From CAYVXE01 sp964455375 (lineage in GTDB: Bacteria > Zhuqueibacterota > Zhuqueibacteria > Oceanimicrobiales > Oceanimicrobiaceae), in NCBI GenBank assembly GCA_964455375.1, contig CAYVXE010000001.1:47998-111997 (forward strand): a stretch of 64,000 nucleotides of DNA, read 5' to 3'. This document shows, piece by piece, positions 8,854 to 17,044 of this stretch; the first letter of the stretch is position 1; each line of letters starts with the position of its first letter. The notes beneath the pieces are model-generated. The model had not been told where the DNA came from and did no database searches. It saw nothing but the letters and a program-made list of their open reading frames with translations. Made by a program: the position numbers and the translations under genes.

Positions 8854-9240
8854 ATGAAGTCGTTTGATGCAATAGGCAGAAGAAAAGAGGCCGTTGCCAG
8901 AGTGAGAATGCTTCCGGGAGATGGCAAGTTTATCGTAAACAAAAAACCCTTGTTGGAATTCTTTAAGAGGGAAATTCTCAAAATGATCATTGAGCAGCCT
9001 CTTGAACTAACTGAAACATTAGGGAAATATGATATTTACGTAAACGTAAAGGGTGGTGGTTTGTCGGGGCAGGCAGGCGCTGTTCGCCACGGGGTTTCCC
9101 GCGCTCTTTTAAAGGTTGACGGGGAGCATCGCGCAAAACTCAAATCGGCGGGCATGTTGACAAGAGATTCCAGAATGGTCGAACGTAAAAAATATGGTCA
9201 GCCCGGCGCAAGAAAAAGATTCCAATTTTCAAAACGTTAA
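8854..9240 (+). CDS. rpsI: 30S ribosomal protein S9
   Basis: The 128-residue protein has the S9 signatures GRRKEAVARVR at 7-17, the GGGLSGQAGAVRHGVSRAL block at about 67-85 and the basic C-terminal tail ending in SKR, which reaches toward the P-site tRNA. The ATG start lies behind TTGAGGAA. It forms a two-gene unit with rplM. The following 102 bases contain a small GC hairpin with a short T run, and rpsB lies beyond it. Confidence 0.97.
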   Translation: MKSFDAIGRRKEAVARVRMLPGDGKFIVNKKPLLEFFKREILKMIIEQPLELTETLGKYDIYVNVKGGGLSGQAGAVRHGVSRALLKVDGEHRAKLKSAGMLTRDSRMVERKKYGQPGARKRFQFSKR

Positions 9241-9274
9241 TTGTTTTAAATACACACACCGGTGGAATGATCTG

Positions 9275-9310
9275 GGTGCCCGGTTTACGGGTTTTCTAAT
9301 ATTTAGCACC
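9275..9310 (+). promoter_or_regulatory. Structured spacer between rpsI and rpsB
   Basis: GGTGC (9275-9279) can pair with GCACC (9306-9310). Inside it, CCCG (9279-9282) pairs with CGGG (9288-9291) and is followed by TTTT. The motif CACCGGTGG occurs twice, near 9257 and 9307. It may be a weak terminator after rpsI or an rpsB leader structure; neither can be decided from sequence alone. Confidence 0.3.
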
Positions 9311-9342
9311 GGTGGCGGATAAACCCAAATAAGGAGGATAAG

Positions 9343-10209
9343 ATGAATGTCTCAATCCAGGATTTACTAATTGCCGGGTCTCATTTCGGCCACCTCACCC
9401 GCAGGTGGAATCCCAAAATGAAAAAATACATTTTCATGGAACGAAATGGTATCTATGTCATCGATTTAAAGAAAACTCTCGATTGTTTGCAAAAGGCGTA
9501 TGATGCGGTTGTCAATTTTGCGCGTGGCGGTGAGAAAATATTGTTTGTGGGCACAAAAAAACAAGCCACTGATATTATAAAAAATGAAGCTGAGAGATGT
9601 AATGCTTTTTTTATGAATGACCGCTGGCCTGGCGGCACATTGACCAATTTCAGTACCATTAAAAAAAGTATCAGGCGCATGAAGCAAATCGACAAAATGG
9701 CCGGCGACGGAACCTACGACAAACTGTTGAAAAAAGAGATTTTGCGACTTGAGCGTGAAAAAGAAAAATTGGAGATTGTACTTGGTGGAATTCGCGATAT
9801 GAATACACTTCCGGGTGCAATTTTTATTGTTGATGTCAAAAAAGAAAGTATTGCAGTCGCAGAGGCCCAGAAATTAAATATCCCCATTATTGCCATGGTT
9901 GATACAAATTGTGATCCGGAAGTGGTGGATTACCCTATTCCATCGAATGACGATGCGTTTAAATCAATCAACCTGATCACGCGAACCATTGCCGATGCTG
10001 TAATCGAAGGGATCAGTGCACAGGCAAAACCAAAGGATGAAACCAAATCCAAAGATGCTGTTCCAAAGCGGCAAACCGAGTCGAAAGATGATGTCATTGT
10101 AACTGAGGACGCCGCAGAAGTCGAAGCAGTTTCCGAACTCATAAAAGAAACTGAAACTGAAACTGAAAGTGAAAGTGAAAGTGAAGAGAAAGATCAAAAC
10201 GCTGAATAA
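9343..10209 (+). CDS. rpsB: 30S ribosomal protein S2 with acidic C-terminal tail
   Basis: Residues 1-225 are a standard S2 protein: the SHFGHLTRRWNPKM motif near residue 13, NDRWPGGTLTNFSTIKKS near 90 and the closing PIPSNDDAF block near 200. It sits on the small-subunit head-body junction and helps recruit S1. A further roughly 60 residues, rich in Lys, Glu and Ser and ending with repeated ET/ES pairs, form an acidic and probably disordered tail that shorter S2 proteins lack. AAGGAGG eight bases upstream fixes the ATG start. tsf follows after 30 bases in the usual rpsB-tsf order. Confidence 0.97.
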   Translation: MNVSIQDLLIAGSHFGHLTRRWNPKMKKYIFMERNGIYVIDLKKTLDCLQKAYDAVVNFARGGEKILFVGTKKQATDIIKNEAERCNAFFMNDRWPGGTLTNFSTIKKSIRRMKQIDKMAGDGTYDKLLKKEILRLEREKEKLEIVLGGIRDMNTLPGAIFIVDVKKESIAVAEAQKLNIPIIAMVDTNCDPEVVDYPIPSNDDAFKSINLITRTIADAVIEGISAQAKPKDETKSKDAVPKRQTESKDDVIVTEDAAEVEAVSELIKETETETESESESEEKDQNAE

Positions 10210-10239
10210 AGAATCGAATATTGGGAGGGTCGTACAAAA

Positions 10240-10833
10240 ATGGCAGTAAATGCAGCAGATGTTAAAATATTACGGGAACGTACCGGCGCCGGAATCATGG
10301 AGTGTAAAGGAGCGTTGACGGACAGTGAGGGTGATATTGATAAAGCCGTTGAAATTTTAAGAAAAAAAGGTGTCGCTTCCGCTGAAAAAAGGGCAGGCAG
10401 GGAAACCAATGAAGGGATGGTGGATTCCTATATTCACCCCGGAAGTCGGCTTGGTGTTTTGGTGGAAGTAAATTGTGAAACCGATTTTGTAGCAAAGACC
10501 GATGATTTTAAAAATTTTGTCAAAGATATCGCAATGCAGGTTGCCGCAACCAGCGCAAAGGTCGTGAGTCGTGAAGAATTTCCTCAGGACAAAATAGAAA
10601 AAGAGAAAGAAATTTATACGACACAAGCAAAGAATGAGGGCAAGCCGGAAAATATTATAGAACGCTATGTACAGGGTAAATTGGAGAAATTTTTTCAGGA
10701 ATCCGTTTTACTCGAACAAAGCTTTATTAAGGATCCAAATAAAAGTATTAAAGATTTACTGGCCGAGGTGATTGCAAAGACCGGCGAGAATATTCAGGTT
10801 AAACGATTTGTTCGTTTCCAATTGGGTGAATGA
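10240..10833 (+). CDS. tsf: Elongation factor Ts (short form)
   Basis: EF-Ts exchanges GDP for GTP on EF-Tu. The N-terminal UBA-like domain is clear (VKILRERTGAGIMECKGAL, about 8-26), and the core contains the EF-Tu contact motif CETDFVAK at about 79-86. At 197 residues it is far shorter than the enterobacterial protein of about 280. It resembles the short, single-core form found in Thermus and some other lineages. The start ATG lies behind GGGAGG. A terminator hairpin overlaps its stop codon, so rpsB-tsf can form a separate transcript from pyrH-frr. Confidence 0.96.
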   Translation: MAVNAADVKILRERTGAGIMECKGALTDSEGDIDKAVEILRKKGVASAEKRAGRETNEGMVDSYIHPGSRLGVLVEVNCETDFVAKTDDFKNFVKDIAMQVAATSAKVVSREEFPQDKIEKEKEIYTTQAKNEGKPENIIERYVQGKLEKFFQESVLLEQSFIKDPNKSIKDLLAEVIAKTGENIQVKRFVRFQLGE

Positions 10834-10855
10834 AATTATCGTTCACCCTTTTTTT
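10824..10855 (+). terminator. Intrinsic terminator overlapping the tsf stop codon
   Basis: The perfect stem GGGTGAA (10824-10830) / TTCACCC (10842-10848) has an 11-base loop and seven T. The left arm lies inside the last tsf codons and the stop is in the loop. It would end most rpsB-tsf transcripts before pyrH. Confidence 0.8.
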
Positions 10856-10879
10856 ATAAGTAAACAATCAAAGGAGTAC

Positions 10880-11590
10880 ATTACGTATAAACGTGTTTTG
10901 ATAAAACTCAGTGGTGAAGCTCTCATGGGCGAGCAAGGCTTAGGTATCGATCCTTTGATTGTTGAAAATATCGCCGTTGAGATAAAAGAAGTCAATGAGA
11001 TGGGGGTTGAAGTTGGCATCGTTATCGGTGGTGGAAATTTTTTTCGTGGTTTGTCGGCAAGTGCCAGAGGCATGGACCGAGTCTCTGCAGATTATATGGG
11101 CATGCTGGCGACGGTTATCAATGCGATGGCGTTACAAGATTATTTAGAACGGAATGACGTTTATACGCGTGTTCTTACTGCTATAAAAATGGAAGAGGTT
11201 GCGGAACCATTTATTCGCCGACGAGCGATTCGTCATTTGGAAAAAGGCCGCGTGGTTGTTTTTGCCGCCGGAACCGGTAATCCCTATTTTACGACCGATA
11301 CTGCCGCTGCACTGCGCGCTGTCGAAATTGAGGCGGATGTCATTATTAAGGCAACAAAGGTTGACGGTGTCTATGACTCCGATCCTATGCAGAATCCCAA
11401 AGCAGTAAAATATGATGAGTTGACTTACATGGATGTGGTTAAACGTCGGTTGAAAGTGATGGACAGTACGGCTGTTACTCTTTGCATGGATAATGATTTG
11501 CCAATTGTTGTTTTTAATTTGAATCAACGAGGCTATTTAAAGCGTGTGATTGAATGCGAGCCTTTAGGAACTAAAATCAGCGGGGCTTAA
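10880..11590 (+). CDS. pyrH: UMP kinase, probable non-canonical start codon
   Basis: It phosphorylates UMP to UDP, joining pyrimidine synthesis to nucleic-acid supply. Bacterial PyrH features are the N-terminal YKRVLIKLSGEALMG, GGGNFFRG near residue 50 and TKVDGVYDSDP near residue 155. Family alignment puts the start just before YKRVL, but no ATG, GTG or TTG is there. AAGGAG (10871-10876) is followed by ATT (10880) and ACG (10883). A TTG at 10898 would remove most of strand 1. The upstream in-frame ATG (10772) and GTG (10826) lie in tsf or in its terminator and give an extension unlike PyrH. I use ATT 10880 as the most likely start; ACG 10883 is spaced equally well. frr follows two bases after the stop. 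Confidence 0.9.
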   Translation: MTYKRVLIKLSGEALMGEQGLGIDPLIVENIAVEIKEVNEMGVEVGIVIGGGNFFRGLSASARGMDRVSADYMGMLATVINAMALQDYLERNDVYTRVLTAIKMEEVAEPFIRRRAIRHLEKGRVVVFAAGTGNPYFTTDTAAALRAVEIEADVIIKATKVDGVYDSDPMQNPKAVKYDELTYMDVVKRRLKVMDSTAVTLCMDNDLPIVVFNLNQRGYLKRVIECEPLGTKISGA

Positions 11591-11592
11591 CC

Positions 11593-12153
11593 ATGGAAAT
11601 TAAAGAAACCAAAAATGATGCGGAAAGCCGCATGAAAAAAGCTGTTGAAAGTACACGCAGTGAATTGGCGAAAATAAGAACGGGAAAGGCCTCTCCGGCT
11701 TTGGTTGATGGAATTAAGGTTCCTTATTACGGGTCATCCGTACCATTAAAACAGGTGGCGAGTGTCAATACTCCTGAGCCCCGGTTGTTAACCATTCAAC
11801 CCTGGGAAAAAAATTTGATTGGTGAGATTGAAAAAGCAATCATGAAATCTGATTTGGGTTTAAATCCGGTTAATGATGGAATTCTCATCCGATTGCCAAT
11901 TCCGCAACTTACTGAGGATAGACGTAAAGACCTGGTTAAAGTGTGCCACAAAATTGCTGAGGAAGGGCGCATCGCCGTTCGAAATATTCGACGCGACGCC
12001 AATGAGTCTTTGAAAAAGACCGAGAAAGAACACGACATTTCCGAAGACCAATATCATACGGCTATTGACGATATCCAACAGTTGACAGACAAATATATCA
12101 AAGAAATCGATGATATCTTAAAGTCTAAAGAAAATGAGGTTATGGAAGTTTAA
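11593..12153 (+). CDS. frr: Ribosome recycling factor
   Basis: RRF, with EF-G, splits the ribosome after termination. The 186-residue protein has the normal family length. Diagnostic segments are RTGKASPALVDGIKVPYYG at about 34-52, the LKQVASVNTPEPRLLTIQPW domain-II region at about 57-76 and the long C-terminal helix RIAVRNIRRDANESLKK near 125-141. The ATG lies two bases after the pyrH stop, in the conserved pyrH-frr order, so the two genes are surely co-transcribed and probably coupled. Confidence 0.97.
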   Translation: MEIKETKNDAESRMKKAVESTRSELAKIRTGKASPALVDGIKVPYYGSSVPLKQVASVNTPEPRLLTIQPWEKNLIGEIEKAIMKSDLGLNPVNDGILIRLPIPQLTEDRRKDLVKVCHKIAEEGRIAVRNIRRDANESLKKTEKEHDISEDQYHTAIDDIQQLTDKYIKEIDDILKSKENEVMEV

Positions 12154-12525
12154 TTTTTAGAAACACAATTTATTTAAATGCCGTCGATTTTTTGGACACT
12201 CCGTCATCGTATTGTAAACAATCCACCGACCGAACGAAAACCGGCTTGCGGCTCATTCCTCAATCGCTGTCCTATTTCAGAATCCACCCTTACGATTGTA
12301 AGGTTAAAAACTGCTACTCAGTTGACGAACGGTCATTGTAAAACATCGAGTAGTCTCCCAAATTTTTTTTAGATTCCAAGTTTTAGTGTTTTGATAATTA
12401 CTGTTTCGCTGCATTAAGCCGTTTTGGTTCCTGTTCAAGAGTCAGTGGATTTTAGTTTGTATTTTATCGGAAATTTAGTTATTTTTTTATTGTACAATTA
12501 AAGAACGGAATGTTGAAAGAAAAAT
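12154..12525 (+). other. Gene-free region after frr with two hairpins
   Basis: No convincing gene is seen in these 372 bases. A 6-bp hairpin with a 4-base loop lies at 12288-12303 (CCTTAC/GTAAGG). A second stem, CTACTC (12314-12319) / GAGTAG (12348-12353), is followed ten bases later by eight T (12363-12370). These could end the frr transcript or belong to a small RNA. The distal part is AT-rich and probably holds the promoter of the next gene. Confidence 0.3.
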
Positions 12526-13485
12526 ATGATTTATAAAATGCGAATCTTCCTGGTGATGGTCATGATTCAAATATTCTCCGGCGCTCTTGTCGGTGCACAG
12601 ACGCCTATTGACAGGACGCCTGTTGTTATAAAGTATCTTGCCATGATTCCGGGGAGTGTCGATTCAACATTCGTTTTATCTAACCCCCAGGCAATTTCAG
12701 CCGATATTGACGGCAATATCTATTTAGCCGATACCGGGCAGAACCGGTTACTGAAATTGAATGCGAAGGGCAAATTACTTGATTCCGTGGGAGGGTTCGG
12801 TTGGGAGCATCAACAGTTTGACCGCCCGTTGGATGTGTCTGCTAAAACGGGGTTGGATGTGTTTGTGGCCGACTATAACAATGAGCGTATTGAGCGTTAT
12901 GATAAAGATTTGAATTTTATTTCCACGTTAAGTTCCGCGGATGTTGTGGACAGTGCGTTGAAATTTGGTTTTCCTTCCGGTGTGGATTTGTCCAGGCATG
13001 GTGAATTGTTTGTCTGTGATACGGAGAATAATCGTATTTTAAAAGTGAATTCATTTGGTGAGCCTCTCCTGAGTTTCGGTGATTTTAACTGGGGCAACGG
13101 GGAACTGCAATTTCCGTTTAAATTGTATGTGAGTGATCATGACATCGTTTATGTGGCCGACCGGGAGTCGAATCAAATTGTCGTATTTGATTATTATGGT
13201 AATTATATCACACGGTTTGGTGAGTCGATTCTGGAACAGCCCGGGGGACTCATCTGGTGGCACGAATTTTTGTTGGTTGCAGACTCCGGGCACGACCGGG
13301 TTGTGGTTTTCAATCGTAATTATGAGCTCGTTTTCAAGTGGGGGAGCAAGGGGGATAAAATCGGTGCATTTAACAATCCTGCGGATGTTACTGCGTGGGA
13401 TGATAAAGTCTATGTCTGTGACTCAAATAATAATCGTGTGGAAATATTTCAATTACATTTCGATGATTTAAGGAAAAATCAATAG
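12526..13485 (+). CDS. Secreted NHL-repeat beta-propeller protein
   Basis: The 319-residue protein begins with a signal peptide (hydrophobic 7-20, cleavage near VGAQT at about 25). The rest consists of NHL repeats of about 45 residues, each with a variant of 'D..GNIYLADTGQNRLLKLNAKGKLLDSVGGFG'. About six repeats are visible: VFVADYNNERIERYD, LFVCDTENNRILKVN, VYVADRESNQIVVFD, LLVADSGHDRVVVFN and VYVCDSNNNRVEIF. This predicts a six-bladed periplasmic or surface propeller used for binding, with no catalytic motif. ATG 12538 is an alternative start. A GGAGG follows the stop, and the large envelope protein gene begins 106 bases later. Confidence 0.8.
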   Translation: MIYKMRIFLVMVMIQIFSGALVGAQTPIDRTPVVIKYLAMIPGSVDSTFVLSNPQAISADIDGNIYLADTGQNRLLKLNAKGKLLDSVGGFGWEHQQFDRPLDVSAKTGLDVFVADYNNERIERYDKDLNFISTLSSADVVDSALKFGFPSGVDLSRHGELFVCDTENNRILKVNSFGEPLLSFGDFNWGNGELQFPFKLYVSDHDIVYVADRESNQIVVFDYYGNYITRFGESILEQPGGLIWWHEFLLVADSGHDRVVVFNRNYELVFKWGSKGDKIGAFNNPADVTAWDDKVYVCDSNNNRVEIFQLHFDDLRKNQ

Positions 13486-13591
13486 GAGGTCAGCTTAAAA
13501 TTTTGATACAAAAATAACCTGATAATCTGTTTGACGTTTCATTGCAAACGATTTTCATTTTAATATTAAAACGCTGACTTTCTGTTTTATT

Positions 13592-16500
13592 GTGAAGATT
13601 CGATTCAATAGCATTTGTGTTGTCATCTTTCTGCTTGTGGGTTTGTGTTTAAAACTTTTTGCACAAACGTCACATTCAAGCAATCCTTTTTCTCTTCTTT
13701 TTCGAAAAGAAATTAAATTCCCGGTCCAAAATTCTAAACTAACGTATGCGCTGCCGGATAGTTTTATCGTACCAGGCTCTCAAACCGTGTGGCTGGACTC
13801 CGTGGAGATGAAACCGGACATAAATTATAAATTCGATTTTATTGCCGGAATGATCTTCTTTCAGCAGCGTTTAAGCAAGGCAAAGCAGATTCGTCTCTCG
13901 TATGATTTGTTTCCATTCACACTAAAGCAAAAATACCGTCATCGTTCTCCGGTGCGCGAAAATAACAGCCGCTCATCACAAAAGTTACATGCGAACCGTT
14001 CCAGCAAAATATATAAACCGAATCCATTAACTCAAAATATTATTCCGTCGCGGTTAAGGAAAAGCGGCAGCATCATCCGCGGATTGTCGGTAGGAACGAA
14101 CCAGAATTTGCAGGTAAATTCCGGTCTGCGGCTGCAATTGTCCGGGCAGTTGACGCAAAATGTCGAAATTGTCGCATCCCTCACCGACCAAAATACACCC
14201 ATTCAACCAGAAGGCAATACGCAGACCCTGCAGGAAATCGATAAAGTTTTTATTCAATTAAAGGGGCCGCATTTACAGGCGACTTTTGGCGACTTTATCC
14301 TCAAGTTACCCGATCATGAGTTTACGAGGTACAATCGCAAATTGGAAGGAATTATGGGACGTGGAAAGTATGACCATGTGAACTTTACGGTTTCCGGTGC
14401 TGTGTCTCGCGGTCAGTTCGCAACAAATGAATTTCAAGGCAAAGAGGGTAATCAGGGGCCTTACCAATTGACGGGGAAGAATGGTGAAGTCAATATTCTG
14501 GTTTTATCCGGTACGGAACGTGTCTGGATAGATGGCGAACAAATGACCAGAGGTGAAAACAACGACTACATTATTGAATATGGCAACGGCCAGATCACCT
14601 TTACCAGAAAACGGCTGATTACGGCAGACTCCAGAATTGTCGTCGATTTTCAGTTTTCAGATGAGAGTTTTCAACGCAATTATTGGGCTGTTCAGGCAGA
14701 GTCACAGGTGTGGAAAAATAAAATCCGCCTGGGAACCACGTTCATCCGGGAAAGCGACGATAAAAATAACCCGTTAACTCTCTCTCTCTCAGATGATTTA
14801 TTGACTGCGCTGGAAAATGCAGGAGACGGTCAGCCAATCGTCCCGGGCTCGAAATTTGTCGGTGCCGACAGCGGAAATTATGTGATGGAGGGCCCCGGAA
14901 TTTTTAAATTTGTTGGCACAAAACAGGGCGATTACACCGTGACGTTTTCATTTTTCGGCGCTAACAAAGGTGATTACCGCAATATCGGTTTGGGGCGTTT
15001 TGAATATGTCGGGGAGAACCAGGGCAGTTACCGTCCTTTTATTTTGTTGCCGAAAGCACAACGGCACGATATGGTGGGCTTTAATGTCGGTATTTCGCCG
15101 GGCGCCGGGCTGACCGTAAACAGCGAATTTGCTATTAGTCAATTCGATCAGAATACCTATTCTTCACGGGATGATGGAAATAATACCGGGAATGCATATT
15201 CGATCAAGTTCGACTTCAAGCCGGAAAACGTATCTTTAGGAAAGCTAAAATTAGGTGAATTTAGTTTAACCGGCAAACTGCGAAGAAAACAGCCAAATTT
15301 TCGTGATATTGACCGCACCACCATCGCCGAGTTTAATCGCAAGTGGAATTTGGAAAATCCCAAACTGACGACGGAAGAATCCATTCAGGAATTTGCAGGA
15401 AAATACCGTCCGGTGTCCGGTTTGATATTTAAGAGCGGTTTTGGTCATTTACGCAAAGCCGCTGTTTTTAATTCGAATCGCTGGGAAGCACAGACAATCC
15501 TCTCAAGAAAGAAACTGCCGAAAATGAATTATTTTGTGGAGTTTATTGACCGTAATGACAAACTCGTTCAGCAAAAAAGTACCTGGCTGCGGCAGCGGGG
15601 GCAGGCTCATTATCAGCTTGGCTTCCTGAAACCGAATTTTAGCTATGAGGGGGAGGTTAAGAAAGACGTCCCTGCAGACACCACTGAAACCGGTTTCCGC
15701 TTTGATTCATATACGCCGGGTCTGGAGGCGCATTTGTGGAAGCCTTTGTTTCTCTCTGCACGTTACAATGTCAGGGATGACAAACAGCGCGTGGCCGGAG
15801 GATTCAGACCCAAATCTATCGCCAAGACACAAACGTATTCGCTGGACTTAAAACGCTGGCATGCGTTCAATATTTCGGCTGCTTTTACCCACCGAAATCG
15901 AGCATTTTCCGATAGCAGTAGCCGTGACATCCGCTCTGATTTGGCGGATATTCGCATAGGTTACACACCGAGAAATGGTGGTGTGAAAGGCAATGTTAAT
16001 TATCAAATCTCCAACACGCAAATTGCCAGCCAGGAAGAAGTGTTTATCGAAGTGGAAGAAGGACAAGGGAATTTCCGGTTTAATGAGATGCGCAATGAAT
16101 TCGAACCAGATCCATTTGGAAATTTCGTAAAACGGCTTTTTTCGACGAAAAATTTTACTCCCGTGGTGGAACTGCGATTTCGCACCGCTCTACGGTTTTC
16201 GGCACAAAAACTCTTCTGGAGAAGGCAAAAAAATTCCGGGAAGAAATCTTTCCTGCAAAAAATAGCCGCGCCTGTTTCCACTGAGACATTTTTGAGAATC
16301 GATGAACGAACGCGGGAGAAAGATGTCGCAAAAATATATCTCTTGCAGTTAAGTCATTTTCAACAGGATTCCACAACTGTGTTTGGTAATATGGAATTGC
16401 GCCAGGATGTCTATTTGTGGGAAAATAGCCGCCAACTTTCTTTTCGTTACCGCTTTCGCAGCCGTTCTGAGTTGAACAATCAGCTCGTTGACGGCGGGCA

Positions 16501-17035
16501 GGATCGCGATGTCCGGGAACACAAATTCAGATTTTTGCATCGCCTGACGAATCGAATTACGTCGCAGGTGGAGTTTACCCATTCTTCCGAAGATAAGCTG
16601 TTCAAATCCGCGTCCAGGGAAGACCGCAGAATTCGGTCAAACGACGTGCAGTTAGATTTGGTCTTCAGACCGAGACCGAGAATGGAACTCGGTTTGAAAG
16701 GCCAGTTTAGCCGCAATAAGGACATAGCCAAAAGTCCGGCAACCCGGGCTGATCTTTTCTCATTTGCGCCAAGGGCAAATTATTCTTTGAGCAATAAAGG
16801 ACGCCTGCGGTCAGAACTGCAATGGACGTATGTGTCCACGTCACCAAAAACCGTATTGATCCCGTTTGAGTTAACCAACGGCAATAGAAGCGGCACCACG
16901 CTGCGGTGGAATGTTGGATTGGACTACCGTCTTTCGCAAAATGTACAGGCATCGTTTACTTACTTTGGGCGCAGCGAGCCCGACAGACCAAAAACGCAGC
17001 ATATCGCCAGAGTGGAAATGCGGGCGTTTTTTTAA
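13592..17035 (+). CDS. Large beta-rich outer-membrane protein, function unknown
   Basis: The 1147-residue protein starts at GTG with a signal peptide (hydrophobic 9-22, cleavage near LFAQT). It appears to be beta structure throughout. Residues 30-110 look like a small beta domain (PDSFIVPGSQTVWLDSVEM, QQRLSKAKQIRLSYDLF). Residues 150-380 resemble repeated strands with the motifs IIRGLSVGTNQNLQVNSGLRLQLSGQL and GERVWIDGEQ-type turns. The glycine/tyrosine-rich block at about 435-485 repeats GDYTVTFSFFGANKGDYRNIG-like units. The last 500 residues are long amphipathic strands ending in MRAFF, the aromatic terminus expected for BAM substrates. A BamA/TamA-like gene lies ten bases downstream, suggesting joint work in envelope biogenesis. 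I do not recognise a named family. Confidence 0.7.
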   Translation: MKIRFNSICVVIFLLVGLCLKLFAQTSHSSNPFSLLFRKEIKFPVQNSKLTYALPDSFIVPGSQTVWLDSVEMKPDINYKFDFIAGMIFFQQRLSKAKQIRLSYDLFPFTLKQKYRHRSPVRENNSRSSQKLHANRSSKIYKPNPLTQNIIPSRLRKSGSIIRGLSVGTNQNLQVNSGLRLQLSGQLTQNVEIVASLTDQNTPIQPEGNTQTLQEIDKVFIQLKGPHLQATFGDFILKLPDHEFTRYNRKLEGIMGRGKYDHVNFTVSGAVSRGQFATNEFQGKEGNQGPYQLTGKNGEVNILVLSGTERVWIDGEQMTRGENNDYIIEYGNGQITFTRKRLITADSRIVVDFQFSDESFQRNYWAVQAESQVWKNKIRLGTTFIRESDDKNNPLTLSLSDDLLTALENAGDGQPIVPGSKFVGADSGNYVMEGPGIFKFVGTKQGDYTVTFSFFGANKGDYRNIGLGRFEYVGENQGSYRPFILLPKAQRHDMVGFNVGISPGAGLTVNSEFAISQFDQNTYSSRDDGNNTGNAYSIKFDFKPENVSLGKLKLGEFSLTGKLRRKQPNFRDIDRTTIAEFNRKWNLENPKLTTEESIQEFAGKYRPVSGLIFKSGFGHLRKAAVFNSNRWEAQTILSRKKLPKMNYFVEFIDRNDKLVQQKSTWLRQRGQAHYQLGFLKPNFSYEGEVKKDVPADTTETGFRFDSYTPGLEAHLWKPLFLSARYNVRDDKQRVAGGFRPKSIAKTQTYSLDLKRWHAFNISAAFTHRNRAFSDSSSRDIRSDLADIRIGYTPRNGGVKGNVNYQISNTQIASQEEVFIEVEEGQGNFRFNEMRNEFEPDPFGNFVKRLFSTKNFTPVVELRFRTALRFSAQKLFWRRQKNSGKKSFLQKIAAPVSTETFLRIDERTREKDVAKIYLLQLSHFQQDSTTVFGNMELRQDVYLWENSRQLSFRYRFRSRSELNNQLVDGGQDRDVREHKFRFLHRLTNRITSQVEFTHSSEDKLFKSASREDRRIRSNDVQLDLVFRPRPRMELGLKGQFSRNKDIAKSPATRADLFSFAPRANYSLSNKGRLRSELQWTYVSTSPKTVLIPFELTNGNRSGTTLRWNVGLDYRLSQNVQASFTYFGRSEPDRPKTQHIARVEMRAFF

Positions 17036-17044
17036 TTTCAAAAG

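Noticed and set aside
10772..10882. Upstream extension of pyrH from an ATG inside tsf
   Set aside because: The added 36 residues are a shifted reading of tsf and its terminator and do not resemble PyrH N termini.
12178..12372. 64-residue plus-strand ORF after frr
   Set aside because: Composition is not protein-like, there is no ribosome site, and hairpins and a T run explain the sequence better.
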